Shown here piece after piece: positions 53,820 to 62,174 of a stretch of 64,000 nt of DNA. Each line of letters starts with the position of its first letter. The first letter of the stretch is position 1. The stretch is from Variovorax sp. RA8 (GTDB lineage Bacteria; Pseudomonadota; Gammaproteobacteria; Burkholderiales; Burkholderiaceae_C). The stretch spans positions 2,604,001 through 2,668,000 of the forward strand of contig NZ_LR594662.1 in the NCBI RefSeq assembly GCF_901827175.1. The letters are read 5' to 3'. The notes below the pieces were generated by a model, which worked only from the letters and a program-made list of their open reading frames with translations, made no database searches and was not told where the DNA came from. Position numbers and translations under genes: made by a program.

Positions 53820-55652
53820 TCATGCCGGCACCCCCTGCTTCGGCGCGAGCTTCGCATCGCGGCTTGCCGGGCCCGCCGGCGTCATCTTCAGCAGGAACTT
53901 CTGCATGTCCCAGGCCCCGGTGGGACAGCGCTCGGCGCACAGGCCGCAGTGCAGGCAGACGTCCTCGTCCTTCACCATCACGCGGCCGGTCTTCAGCCCG
54001 CCGGACACGTACAGATCCTGCGCCAGGTTGAGCGCGGGTGCCTTCAATCGCTGCCGCAGCTCCGCCTCCTCGCCGTTGGCGGTGAAGCTGATGCAGTCCA
54101 TCGGGCAGATGTCCACGCAGGCATCGCACTCGATGCACGCGACCTCGGTGAACACGGTCTGCACATCGCAATTGAGGCAGCGCTCGGCCTCCTTGAAGGC
54201 AGTGGCGGCGTCGAAGCCCAGCTCCACCTCGACCCGGATGCTGGCCAGCGCAGTCTCCGCCTTGGCCCAGGGCACCTTGTAGCGCAGGTCGTTGGTGATG
54301 TCGTTGTCGTAGCTCCACTCGTGGATGCCCATCTTCTGCGACATCAGGTTGGTCATGGGGGCAGGGCGCAGCTCGATCGATTCGCCGTGCAGCAGCCGGT
54401 CGATCGACACCGCGGCCTCGTGCCCATGGGCCACGGCCTCGATGATGTTCTTGGGGCCGAAGGCCGCGTCGCCGCCGAAGAACACGTTCGGCGCGGTGGC
54501 CTGGAAGGTGCTCTTGTCCAGCACCGGCAGGCCCGACTTGTCGAAGTCGATGCCGCAGTCCCGTTCGATCCACGGGAAGGCGTTCTCCTGGCCCACCGCC
54601 ACGAGCACGTCGTCGCACTCGAAGAAGGCCTCGGGCTCGCCGGTGGGCACCAGCGAGCGCCGGCCCTGGGCGTCGTACTGCGCGCGGACGATCTCGAAGC
54701 GCATGCCCACCAGCCTGCCGTCCTCGTGGACGAAGGCCTTGGGTACATGGAAGTTGATGATGGGGATGCCCTCGTGCTGCGCATCCTCCTTCTCCCAGGG
54801 GGAGGCCTTCATTTCCTCGAAGCCGCTGCGCACGATCACCTTCACGTCGCTGCCGCCCAGGCGTCGCGCCGACCGGCAGCAGTCCATCGCCGTGTTGCCG
54901 CCGCCCAGCACGATCACGCGCTGGCCGATGCCGGTGATGTGGCCGAAGGAGACGGAAGCCAGCCAGTCGATGCCAATGTGGATATTGGCCGCGGCCTCCC
55001 GGCGGCCGGGCAGGTCGAGATCGCGTCCGCGCGGCGCGCCGCAGCCGACGAAGATCGCATCCCAGTCTTGCGCCATCAGCGCCTTCATCGAGCCGATGCG
55101 CTCGCCGCTGCGGAACTCGACGCCCAGATCCAGGATGTAGCCGGTCTCCTCGTCGATCACCGACTCGGGCAGGCGGAAGTGCGGGATCTGCGTGCGCATG
55201 AAGCCGCCGGCCTTGGCCTCCTCGTCGAACACCGTCACCTCGTAGCCCAGCGGCGCCAGGTCGCGCGCGACGGTGAGCGAGGCCGGCCCGGCGCCCACGC
55301 AGGCGACGCGCTTGCCGTTGCGCGGCTCGAGGGTCGGCATGCGCGCGCGCACGTCGCCCTTCATGTCGGCCGCGACGCGCTTGAGCCGGCAGATCGCCAC
55401 GGGCTCCGGCTTCTGCGCATTGCTCTCTTCGACCCGGCCGCGCCGGCAGGCCGGCTCACACGGCCGGTCGCAGGTGCGCCCGAGGATGCCGGGGAAGACG
55501 TTCGAGGCCCAGTTGATCATGTAGGCGTCGCTGTAGCGGCGCTGCGCGATCAACCGGATGTACTCGGGGACGGGGGTGTGCGCCGGACAGGCGTACTGGC
55601 AATCGACGACCTTGTGGAAGTAGGCCGGGTTCGCGATATCGGTTCGCTGCAA
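53820..55652 (-). CDS. Fe-S FAD oxidoreductase (GltD/KorC-like) with C-terminal ferredoxin domain
   Basis: This 610-aa electron-transfer subunit has an N-terminal GltD-type helical Fe-S domain (DCQYACPAHTPVPEYIRL; LGRTCDRPCEPACRRG), the FAD motif CVGAGPASLTVARDLAPLG and the NAD(P) motif VIVLGGGNTAMDCCRSA. The C terminus carries two [4Fe-4S] sites (CIECDACVDICPMDC; CLHCGLCAERCPTGAW). No ATG fits; a TTG at 55652 with AGGAG 7 bases away gives MQRTDIANPAYFHKV, where family similarity begins. It heads the operon and should pass electrons from the 2-oxoacid oxidoreductase to NAD(P)+ or from NAD(P)H to ferredoxin. Confidence 0.88.
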   Translation of the reverse strand: MQRTDIANPAYFHKVVDCQYACPAHTPVPEYIRLIAQRRYSDAYMINWASNVFPGILGRTCDRPCEPACRRGRVEESNAQKPEPVAICRLKRVAADMKGDVRARMPTLEPRNGKRVACVGAGPASLTVARDLAPLGYEVTVFDEEAKAGGFMRTQIPHFRLPESVIDEETGYILDLGVEFRSGERIGSMKALMAQDWDAIFVGCGAPRGRDLDLPGRREAAANIHIGIDWLASVSFGHITGIGQRVIVLGGGNTAMDCCRSARRLGGSDVKVIVRSGFEEMKASPWEKEDAQHEGIPIINFHVPKAFVHEDGRLVGMRFEIVRAQYDAQGRRSLVPTGEPEAFFECDDVLVAVGQENAFPWIERDCGIDFDKSGLPVLDKSTFQATAPNVFFGGDAAFGPKNIIEAVAHGHEAAVSIDRLLHGESIELRPAPMTNLMSQKMGIHEWSYDNDITNDLRYKVPWAKAETALASIRVEVELGFDAATAFKEAERCLNCDVQTVFTEVACIECDACVDICPMDCISFTANGEEAELRQRLKAPALNLAQDLYVSGGLKTGRVMVKDEDVCLHCGLCAERCPTGAWDMQKFLLKMTPAGPASRDAKLAPKQGVPA

Positions 55653-55664
55653 AGCTTGTCTCCT
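55650..55664 (-). promoter_or_regulatory. Ribosome site selecting a TTG start for the KorC-like gene
   Basis: AGGAG (complement of 55660-55664) is 7 bases from TTG at 55652-55650, where protein similarity starts. The frame stays open further upstream, but without family similarity or a ribosome site. Confidence 0.5.
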
Positions 55665-55775
55665 TGCTGCCGCCCGTGGCCCTCGTGGGTGGGCCGATGC
55701 GGGCTTTTCCGCCAGTATGCGCCGCGTGCGGCACAAAGGGGGCTCGGTGAAAGCCCTCAGCGTGGCATGGGTGCA

Positions 55776-56465
55776 TCAGCCCCGCGCCGCGGCCCGCGTC
55801 TCGGCGAAGGCGCTGCGGCCCAGCCAGCGCCAGAGATCGCGGGCATCGCGCACACCGCCGGTCATGCGCACCCGCCGCTCGCGGATCGAGTCTTCGGCCT
55901 CCCGGTCGCCGGTCCAGATCTCGGTCAGCGCGAGCACGGTGCATTCGACGACCAGCGTCGGCTCGTCGCCCGGGTTGTCGCGGCAGAGATCGGCGGTGCC
56001 CTGGTCGATCACCAGCCACCAGCGCCGCTCGCCTTCCGGCGCATCGGTGAAGCGGAAGTGGACCACGATGCAGCGCCCGGGGGGGCATTCGTCGAGGTGC
56101 ACGAAGCGGCGGATGTCCCACATCAGGAAGCCCGCGTCGAGCTGCCCGCGCTTGAGGCGGCTGCCGATCCAGCGCGCGCCCCAGTGGCCCAGCGCCATCA
56201 CGATCGGGCGCAACTCCTCGCCGGCGCCGGTCAGGTGGTATTCAGCCGAAGGACCCGTGCCCTGGACGCGAGTGACCACGCCGACCTCCTCGAGCTTGCG
56301 CAGGCGCTGCGCGAGCAGCGAGCCCGACATGCGCGGCACGCCGCGCCGGATGTCGTTGAAGCGCGTGCTGCCGCACATCAGCTCGCGCACCACCAGCGGC
56401 GTCCAGCGTTCGCACAGCACCTCGGCGCCTCGTGCGACGGTGCAGAACTGGCCGTAGTCGATCAT
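55776..56465 (-). CDS. HxlR-family regulator with C-terminal extension
   Basis: This 229-aa regulator has an HxlR/MarR-like winged helix at residues 8-105 (VLCERWTPLVVRELMCGSTRFNDIRRGVPRMSGSLLAQRLRKLEEVGVV). The C-terminal part of about 110 aa (WWLVIDQGTADLCRDNPGDEPTLVVECTVLALTEIWTGD) resembles the SCP2-like sterol-carrier fold seen in some longer members. It faces a methyltransferase gene across 111 bases containing an imperfect 9-bp inverted repeat. Confidence 0.87.
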   Translation of the reverse strand: MIDYGQFCTVARGAEVLCERWTPLVVRELMCGSTRFNDIRRGVPRMSGSLLAQRLRKLEEVGVVTRVQGTGPSAEYHLTGAGEELRPIVMALGHWGARWIGSRLKRGQLDAGFLMWDIRRFVHLDECPPGRCIVVHFRFTDAPEGERRWWLVIDQGTADLCRDNPGDEPTLVVECTVLALTEIWTGDREAEDSIRERRVRMTGGVRDARDLWRWLGRSAFAETRAAARG

Positions 56466-56497
56466 GGCGCCAATCTAGCGCTTCGCGCGCCCGGAGA

Positions 56498-56518
56498 CCA
56501 GTACAGATTCTGGACTGG
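56498..56518. promoter_or_regulatory. Candidate HxlR operator, imperfect inverted repeat
   Basis: CCAGTACAG (56498-56506) and CTGGACTGG (56510-56518) are inverted copies with one mismatch and a 3-base centre. They lie 33 bases before the HxlR start and 59 before the divergent methyltransferase ATG. The role is inferred. Confidence 0.5.
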
Positions 56519-56576
56519 CGCGGCGACCGGGGCGCGGCCATCCTTGCGGCATTACTTCACCCCAAGGAGATGCACC

Positions 56577-57452
56577 ATGAGCACTGTCGCCGCCCCGCCT
56601 GTCTTCGACGCCGCCGCCTTCAAGACCACCACCCGCGCGCAATGGCAGTCCGCGGCCGAGGCCTGGCACCGCTGGGGACCCTTCCTCGGCCGCTGGCTCG
56701 GCGACGCGACCGACGCCATGTTCGAGCTGGCGCGCATCGGGCCGGGCTCGCGCGTGCTCGACATCGCGGCCGGTGCCGGCGAGCAGTCGATCGGCGCCGC
56801 GCGGCGCGTGGGAGCCTCGGGCCATGTGCTCGCCACGGACATCGCGCCTGCGTTGCTTGAGCGCGCCGCCGCCGATGCCCGCGCCGCCGGGCTGGCGAAC
56901 CTCGAGGTCCGCGAGCTCGACGGCGAGGCGCTCGACACCCTGCCGGCAGCGAGCTTCGATGCCGCGATCAGCCGCGTCGGCCTGATCTACTTTCCCGACC
57001 AGCAGCGCGCGCTGGCCGGCATGCGGCGGGCGCTGCGGCCGGGCGGGCGGGTGTCGGTGGTCGTGTACTCGACACCCGAGCGCAACGCCTTCTTCTCGAT
57101 CCCGGTGAAGATCATCCGCGAGCGCGCCGGGTTGCCGCCGCCGCTGCCGGGGCAGCCCGGGCCCTTCTCGCTGGGCGGGGAGGGCGTGCTCGAGGCCACG
57201 CTGGCCAAGGCCGGCCTCGGCGAGATCGAGGTCCGCAGGGTGCCGTCGCCGGTGCGGCTGCCGAGCGCGGCCGAGTGCGTGCGCTTCGAGCGGGAATCCT
57301 TCGGCGCGCTGCACCAGATGATGGTGGGCCTGGACGAAGCGCAGCGGGCCGAGGCCTGGCGCGCGATCGAAGAGGCCCTGCGTGCCTTCGAGACCGCTGA
57401 CGGGTTCGAGGCGCCGTGCGAGATGCTGGTGGGAGCGGGAACGGTCTCGTGA
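56577..57452 (+). CDS. Class I SAM-dependent methyltransferase (UbiE-like)
   Basis: This 291-aa methyltransferase has motif I VLDIAAGAGEQSIGAARRVG, the acidic residue of motif II in VLATDIAPALLERAA, and motif IV-like FDAAISRVGLIYFPDQQRALAGMRRALRPGGRVSVV. The AAGGAGATGCACC ribosome site marks the ATG at 56577; the frame is open for kilobases upstream only as an antisense shadow. It is probably controlled by the divergent HxlR protein. The substrate is unknown. Confidence 0.9.
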   Translation: MSTVAAPPVFDAAAFKTTTRAQWQSAAEAWHRWGPFLGRWLGDATDAMFELARIGPGSRVLDIAAGAGEQSIGAARRVGASGHVLATDIAPALLERAAADARAAGLANLEVRELDGEALDTLPAASFDAAISRVGLIYFPDQQRALAGMRRALRPGGRVSVVVYSTPERNAFFSIPVKIIRERAGLPPPLPGQPGPFSLGGEGVLEATLAKAGLGEIEVRRVPSPVRLPSAAECVRFERESFGALHQMMVGLDEAQRAEAWRAIEEALRAFETADGFEAPCEMLVGAGTVS

Positions 57453-57474
57453 TCGAGCGGCTGCCCGTGCGGGT

Positions 57475-59247
57475 TCAAGTCGCCAACCCGGCCTTGCGCA
57501 GACCCGCCACGAACTGATCGAGCGGCGCGGGGTCGCTGTAGGGCAGCACGCGCAGCGTGAGTTCGATCCCGTAGCCGGGATGGAGGGCCATCAGCTCGCG
57601 CCAGATCCGGCCGGCCTCGTCGTGGCGGCCGGTGTGGCCGTAGATCGAAGCCAGGTAGGCCCGTGTGACGTCCGATCCCGGCATGTGGATCAGTCGGCGC
57701 TTGAAGCTCACTTCGGCCTCGGCGTACCGCCCGAGGGCGAACTGAGCCCGCCCCTGCGCGTGCCGCCACAGGCTGAACTGCGGGTCGAGGCGCAGTGCCT
57801 GCGCGAGCGATTCGACCGCCTCCTCGTGCCGCCCGGCGAAGTCCAGGATGATGCCGAGCGTCCCATGGCTCTGCGAGGAATTCGGGTCGAGCGCGATCGA
57901 CCGCCGCGCCGCGCTCTCCGCCTCGTCCAGCCGGCGCAGCCACATGAGCGCGTTGGACAGCGCGTGATGCGCCATGGGCTCGGAAGGGTCCGCTGCGCGG
58001 GCCTTGCGTGCTATTGCGAGGTTCTCTTCCAGGTCATGCTCCGTGCGGCCGTTCCAGGCGTTGGCGTATTCCACGCCACGGGCGATCGCCAGGTAGGCGT
58101 AGGCCTGCGCCATGTCCGGGTCGATGGCCAGCGCGCGCTCCAGCATTTCGCGCGTCTCGGCCAGTGCCGGTTCGGTGAACTGCAGGATGCAGCTCTTGGC
58201 GCGGAAGAGATAGTCATAGGCCTCGCCGTTGACCTTGCCGCGCTCTTGACGGCGTGCCTCCTCGTTGCCGGTGAGCCGCACCTCGAGCGTTTCCACGATC
58301 TTGCGCGTGACTTCGTCCTGCACCAGGAAGATGTCCTCGAGGTCGCGGTCGTAGCGGTCCGCCCAGACGTGTCCGCCGGATTCAGCATCGATGAGCTGCA
58401 CGTTGATGCGCACCCTCATTCCGTGGCGCCGCACGCTGCCCTCGAGCACGTGCCGTACGCCCAGCTTGGCGCCGACATCCTTGATGTCGACGTTCTGCTT
58501 CTTGAAGGTGAAGGTCGAGTTGCGCGCGATCACGAACAGGCCGGAGATCTTGGAGCAGTCGGTGATGATGTCCTCGGTGATGCCGTCTGCGAAGTACTCC
58601 TGCTCCGGGTCTCCGCTCATGTTGGTGAAGGGCAGCACCGCCAGCGAAGGCCGGTCCGGCGGGCGCAGGGCACGCGCTGGCGCAGGCGCGGGCTCGGCCG
58701 GCTTCAGCTGGAAGGCGTGGACCAGGTGCGCGATGTTCTTCATCGGCTGCTCGCCCTGGTCGACGAAGCTGGCGACGATCCTGTCGCGCACGGCCCCGTG
58801 CACCGCGTCGGACACGACGATGCCGCCCGCCTCGGCCACCGCGCACAGGCGCGAGGCGATGTTCACCCCATCGCCGTAGACCGTGCCGTCCGCCTTCTCG
58901 ATCACATCGCCCATGTGGATGCCGATGCGAAAGTGCATCCGCCGATCCTGCGGCACGGCAGCGGTGGACGCGCGCAGTTCCTGCTGGACGGCGATGGCGA
59001 CCGTCACCGCGCCGGCGGCCGTCTCGAACACGGCGAGTACCGAGTCGCCGGCCATGTCGATCACGCGGCCATGACCGGCCTCGATGCGGCTGCGGAAGAC
59101 CGCGCGCGCAGCATCGAGCGCGGCCACGGTGCCGTGCTCGTCGCCCGCCATCAGGCGCGAATAGCCGACTGCGTCCGCCGCGACGATCGCCAGCAGGCGC
59201 TGTCTGAGATCAGCCGAGTTCAACGACGTCAACTCCATAGGGAACAC
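57475..59247 (-). CDS. Adenylate/guanylate cyclase catalytic domain - TolB-like - TPR protein
   Basis: This 590-aa signalling protein has a class III nucleotide cyclase domain (residues 18-185) with metal Asp residues in IVAADAVGYSRLM and DMAGDSVLAVFE, and the Asn/Arg pair in VYGDGVNIASRL. A TolB-like N-terminal segment follows (LAVLPFTNMSGDPEQEYFADGITEDIITDCSKI), then about five TPR repeats (ALAIDPDMAQAYAYLAIARG; SIALDPNSSQSHGTLGIILD). This architecture is frequent in rhizobia and betaproteobacteria; the stimulus is unknown. No membrane segment is evident. Confidence 0.9.
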   Translation of the reverse strand: MFPMELTSLNSADLRQRLLAIVAADAVGYSRLMAGDEHGTVAALDAARAVFRSRIEAGHGRVIDMAGDSVLAVFETAAGAVTVAIAVQQELRASTAAVPQDRRMHFRIGIHMGDVIEKADGTVYGDGVNIASRLCAVAEAGGIVVSDAVHGAVRDRIVASFVDQGEQPMKNIAHLVHAFQLKPAEPAPAPARALRPPDRPSLAVLPFTNMSGDPEQEYFADGITEDIITDCSKISGLFVIARNSTFTFKKQNVDIKDVGAKLGVRHVLEGSVRRHGMRVRINVQLIDAESGGHVWADRYDRDLEDIFLVQDEVTRKIVETLEVRLTGNEEARRQERGKVNGEAYDYLFRAKSCILQFTEPALAETREMLERALAIDPDMAQAYAYLAIARGVEYANAWNGRTEHDLEENLAIARKARAADPSEPMAHHALSNALMWLRRLDEAESAARRSIALDPNSSQSHGTLGIILDFAGRHEEAVESLAQALRLDPQFSLWRHAQGRAQFALGRYAEAEVSFKRRLIHMPGSDVTRAYLASIYGHTGRHDEAGRIWRELMALHPGYGIELTLRVLPYSDPAPLDQFVAGLRKAGLAT

Positions 59248-59385
59248 CAGGGCCGGTGCATATTACGCTCGTCGCGGGGGCGGAGGGATGCTGATCGCAT
59301 CCGCCGCGACCGCATCATTTGCGCCGGCCTACAGACGCGGAGCGTCTTCGACGACGCCGCGCACCCGGCATGGCCTTAGTCTGGG

Positions 59386-59631
59386 ATGCATCCAAACTGC
59401 ACAGCATTAGTCGACGACATGGCCGCCAATGCGATGGTCAAGGGAGAGGTGAATTACCGGGCCGGTGACGGCCCCATGATCCGGATCCCCGAGGGGCCGG
59501 TCGAAGTGGACCTGGCGGACGACAGCGCGGTGCTCAGCTGGGGCGACGCCGGCAACACGCAGAGCGCCGCGTTGCCGATCGCCGAATACGAGCGCTATGT
59601 GCGCGATGGCCTGATCGTGCCGAAAGCCTAG
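59386..59631 (+). CDS. Small acidic hypothetical protein, 81 aa
   Basis: The frame MHPNCTALVDDMAANAM reads on as a plausible small beta-rich protein (VEVDLADDSAVLSWGDAGNTQSAALPIAEYERYVRDGLIVPKA) with normal high-GC third positions. Starts at 59386, 59419 or 59434 are possible; none has a clear ribosome site. I do not recognise the family. A hairpin follows 6 bases after the stop. Confidence 0.5.
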   Translation: MHPNCTALVDDMAANAMVKGEVNYRAGDGPMIRIPEGPVEVDLADDSAVLSWGDAGNTQSAALPIAEYERYVRDGLIVPKA

Positions 59632-59943
59632 CAGCGCGCCTGGCTCGCCAGGCACTTACCAGCGCAAGCGCCAAGGGCGGAGTTCCAAAGACTACGGTGT
59701 GTTCTGTTCATAAGGGATGTCCAGGAGACGTTCGGGACCGTGCGCGGTGCGCACAGGGCAGGCACGCCGCGCGAGCGGTGCCATCCTTTTCGGTACACGC
59801 ACCAGACCCTCAGGCCGCAGCGCGTGAAGCCGGGAATCGGCAAATGCTAGGAATGGCCGCTGGCCTCGTCAGGCTGCCGCTACAAAAGGCGAGAAATCAT
59901 TCGCAACCCGCCGTCCCTTCAAAAGGCACGGACCAGCGCAAGC
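59632..59943. other. Intergenic region without a supported gene
   Basis: These 312 bases lie between the small hypothetical gene and the LysR gene end. Open frames here (for example 59697-60047) have no recognisable content. Besides the hairpin at 59638-59653, a second stem (GTGCGC/GCGCAC at 59740-59754) is present without a T tract. Confidence 0.4.
59638..59653 (+). terminator. GC hairpin after the small hypothetical gene
   Basis: GCCTGG and CCAGGC pair around CTCG, beginning 6 bases after the stop at 59631. There is no T run, so its role as a terminator is doubtful. Confidence 0.3.
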
Positions 59944-60879
59944 TCACCCGCGCCCGGCGCCTTTGTCCGTCTCCGACAGCCCCGCCAAGTGCTTCACCAG
60001 CAACCCCGCCGCCGCCGACAGGTTCTCCCCCGTCTTCGTCGCCATGAGCAGCCGCCGCACCGCCCACGCATCCTTCAGCCGCAGCACGCGCAGGTCCAGC
60101 ACGCTGACCTGCGCCGAGCAAGCCGCCAGCGGCACGACGCCGATGCCCAGGCCGGCCGCGATCATGTGGCACATCGCGTCGAAGCTGCGCACCTGCACGC
60201 GCAACCGCATCGGGATGCCCGCCTGCTCGGCGGCGCGCGAGGTCAGCTCCAGCAGCGAGCTGCTGCGATTCAGTCCCACGAATTCGTAGGCCAGGCAGGT
60301 CTTGAAGTCCACCCGCTTCAGGCTCGCCAGCGGATGCTGCCGTGCGCACAGCACCACCAGCTCATCGGTCTGGAAGGGCGCGATGTCCAGGCCGTAGGCC
60401 GGTGTGTTCTCGGCGAACACGCCGACGTCGGCCAGTCCGTCGACCAGGGCACGCACGATGTCGCCGCTCAGCTGCTCCTCCACCTCGACGCGGATGTCGG
60501 GATGCCGCGCGAGGAAAGTCGCGAGTGCCGTAGGCAGGAACTCGGTGAGCGCCGACATGTTGGCCCACAGCCGCACGTGGCCGCGAACGCCGCTCGCGTA
60601 GTCGCCCAGCTCGCTGCTGAACTGCTCGAAGCCCTGGAACAGGCGCATCGCGTGCTGCATGGCCACGTGGCCGGCGGGCGTCAGGGCAATGCCCTGGGCG
60701 CTGCGCTCCAGCAGCTTCGAGCCGGTGGCAGTCTCGAAGTCCGAAAGCCGCCGGCTCGCCGCAGACAGCGCCAGGTGACAGGCTTCCGCGCCCTTGGTGA
60801 TGCTGCCCGTCTGCGCCACCGCGCAGAACAGGCGCAGGGTGACGAAATCGACGCGGGCCGGGTTGATGGTGCGGGCCAT
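59944..60879 (-). CDS. LysR-family regulator of the CoA-transferase operon
   Basis: This 311-aa LysR-type regulator has a winged helix in FVTLRLFCAVAQTGSITKGAEACHLALSAASRRLSDFE and an effector domain in the rest. The ATG at 60879 (MARTINPARVDFV) fits the family start; a longer frame to 61011 would run through the operator and the divergent gene. A perfect 10-bp inverted repeat at 60898-60920 lies between it and the CoA-transferase gene. Confidence 0.9.
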   Translation of the reverse strand: MARTINPARVDFVTLRLFCAVAQTGSITKGAEACHLALSAASRRLSDFETATGSKLLERSAQGIALTPAGHVAMQHAMRLFQGFEQFSSELGDYASGVRGHVRLWANMSALTEFLPTALATFLARHPDIRVEVEEQLSGDIVRALVDGLADVGVFAENTPAYGLDIAPFQTDELVVLCARQHPLASLKRVDFKTCLAYEFVGLNRSSSLLELTSRAAEQAGIPMRLRVQVRSFDAMCHMIAAGLGIGVVPLAACSAQVSVLDLRVLRLKDAWAVRRLLMATKTGENLSAAAGLLVKHLAGLSETDKGAGRG

Positions 60880-60897
60880 GGGCGAGATTCTAGAGAG

Positions 60898-60920
60898 GGC
60901 CTTCGCATTCTGCGAAGGCC
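60898..60920. promoter_or_regulatory. Candidate LysR operator, perfect 10-bp inverted repeat
   Basis: GGCCTTCGCA (60898-60907) and TGCGAAGGCC (60911-60920) are perfect inverted copies with a 3-base centre, 19 bases before the LysR ATG and 82 before the CoA-transferase ATG. It could also fold as a hairpin in the leader RNA, but the divergent setting favours an operator. Confidence 0.6.
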
Positions 60921-61001
60921 TGCTGCCGTCAAAGCAATTCCGCTGGCGGCGCGGCGTTCCTACAGTGGAGGCCATTCCACTCAAGAGACAAACGCAACGC
61001 C

Positions 61002-62162
61002 ATGAACGCACTCGAAGGCCTCAAGGTCCTGGAGCTCGGCCAGCTCATCGCCGGCCCCTTCGCCGGCAAGACGCTGGCCGAGTTCGGCGCCGACGTGATC
61101 AAGGTCGAGCCGGCCGAGGTCGGCGACCCTTTGCGCAAGTGGCGCATGCTGCGCGACGGCACCTCCGTGTGGTGGGAAGTGCAGTCGCGCAACAAGCGCT
61201 CGGTCTGCCTGGACCTGCGCAGCGCCGAAGGCCAGGAGGCGGTGCGGGCCCTGGCGCTCGAGGCCGACGTGCTGATCGAGAACTTCAAGCCCGGCACGAT
61301 GGAGGCCTGGGGCCTGGGCTGGGAACAGCTGCATGCGCTCAATCCGAAGCTGGTGATGCTGCGCATCTCGGGCTATGGGCAGACCGGCCCCTACCGCGAC
61401 AAGCCCGGCTTCGGCGTGCTCGGCGAATCGATGGGCGGCCTGCGCTATCTGAGCGGCGAGCCGGGCCGGGTGCCGGTGCGGGTGGGCGTCTCGCTGGGCG
61501 ACACGCTGTCGGCGCTGCACGGCGTGATCGGCGTGCTGATGGCGCTCTACCACCGCGCAGCCCATGGCGGCGAAGGCCAGTTCATCGACGTGGCGCTTTA
61601 CGAGTCGGTCTTCAACGTAATGGAGAGCCTGCTGCCCGAGTACGACGCCTTCGGCGCGGTGCGCGAACGCGCCGGCAGTGCGCTGCCGGGCATCGCGCCC
61701 ACCAACGCCTACCGCTGCAACGATGGCCACTACGTGCTGGTGGCCGGCAACGGCGACAGCATCTTCCGCCGGCTGATGCGCGCGATCGAGCGGCCGGACC
61801 TCGAAAACGACCCGGCGCTGCGCCACAACGACGGCCGGGTGCAGCAGGTCGAGATGCTCGATGCCGCGATCGAAGCATGGACGGTGCAGCGCAGCCGCGA
61901 CGAGGTGCTGGCCGCACTCGATGCCGCCGGCGTGCCGGTCGGGCGCATCTACACGGTGGCCGATATCGCACGCGACCCCCAATATTTGGCGCGCGAAATG
62001 ATCGTCGAGGCACCGACCTCCGACGGCCGCACGCTCAAGGTGCCCGGCATCGTGCCCAAGCTCAGCGCCACGCCGGGCCGCATCGCGCATCCGGCGCCGC
62101 GCCTGGGCGAGCACGACGATCAACTGCAACCAGGTGCCGGCTGGCCCGTGCGCACACGCTGA
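61002..62162 (+). CDS. Class III CoA-transferase (CaiB/BaiF family)
   Basis: This 386-aa family III CoA-transferase moves CoA from one acyl-CoA (often succinyl-CoA) to a carboxylic acid. Segments are LGQLIAGPFAGKTLAEFGADVIKVEP, LIENFKPGTMEAWGLGW, SGYGQTGPYRDKPGFG and VSLGDTLSALHGVIGVLMALYHR. Asp167 in SLGD corresponds to the catalytic Asp169 of formyl-CoA transferase. It is first in an operon with an HMG-CoA-lyase-like enzyme, so it probably activates an acid for C-C cleavage. Confidence 0.92.
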   Translation: MNALEGLKVLELGQLIAGPFAGKTLAEFGADVIKVEPAEVGDPLRKWRMLRDGTSVWWEVQSRNKRSVCLDLRSAEGQEAVRALALEADVLIENFKPGTMEAWGLGWEQLHALNPKLVMLRISGYGQTGPYRDKPGFGVLGESMGGLRYLSGEPGRVPVRVGVSLGDTLSALHGVIGVLMALYHRAAHGGEGQFIDVALYESVFNVMESLLPEYDAFGAVRERAGSALPGIAPTNAYRCNDGHYVLVAGNGDSIFRRLMRAIERPDLENDPALRHNDGRVQQVEMLDAAIEAWTVQRSRDEVLAALDAAGVPVGRIYTVADIARDPQYLAREMIVEAPTSDGRTLKVPGIVPKLSATPGRIAHPAPRLGEHDDQLQPGAGWPVRTR

Positions 62163-62174
62163 AAGGATAGCGAC

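Noticed and set aside
53949..57452. A 1167-codon open frame on the plus strand.
   Set aside because: For most of its length it is antisense to the KorC-like and HxlR genes, and its composition (Arg, His, Ala, Gly runs) is that of a high-GC shadow frame. Only the last 291 codons are a real methyltransferase.
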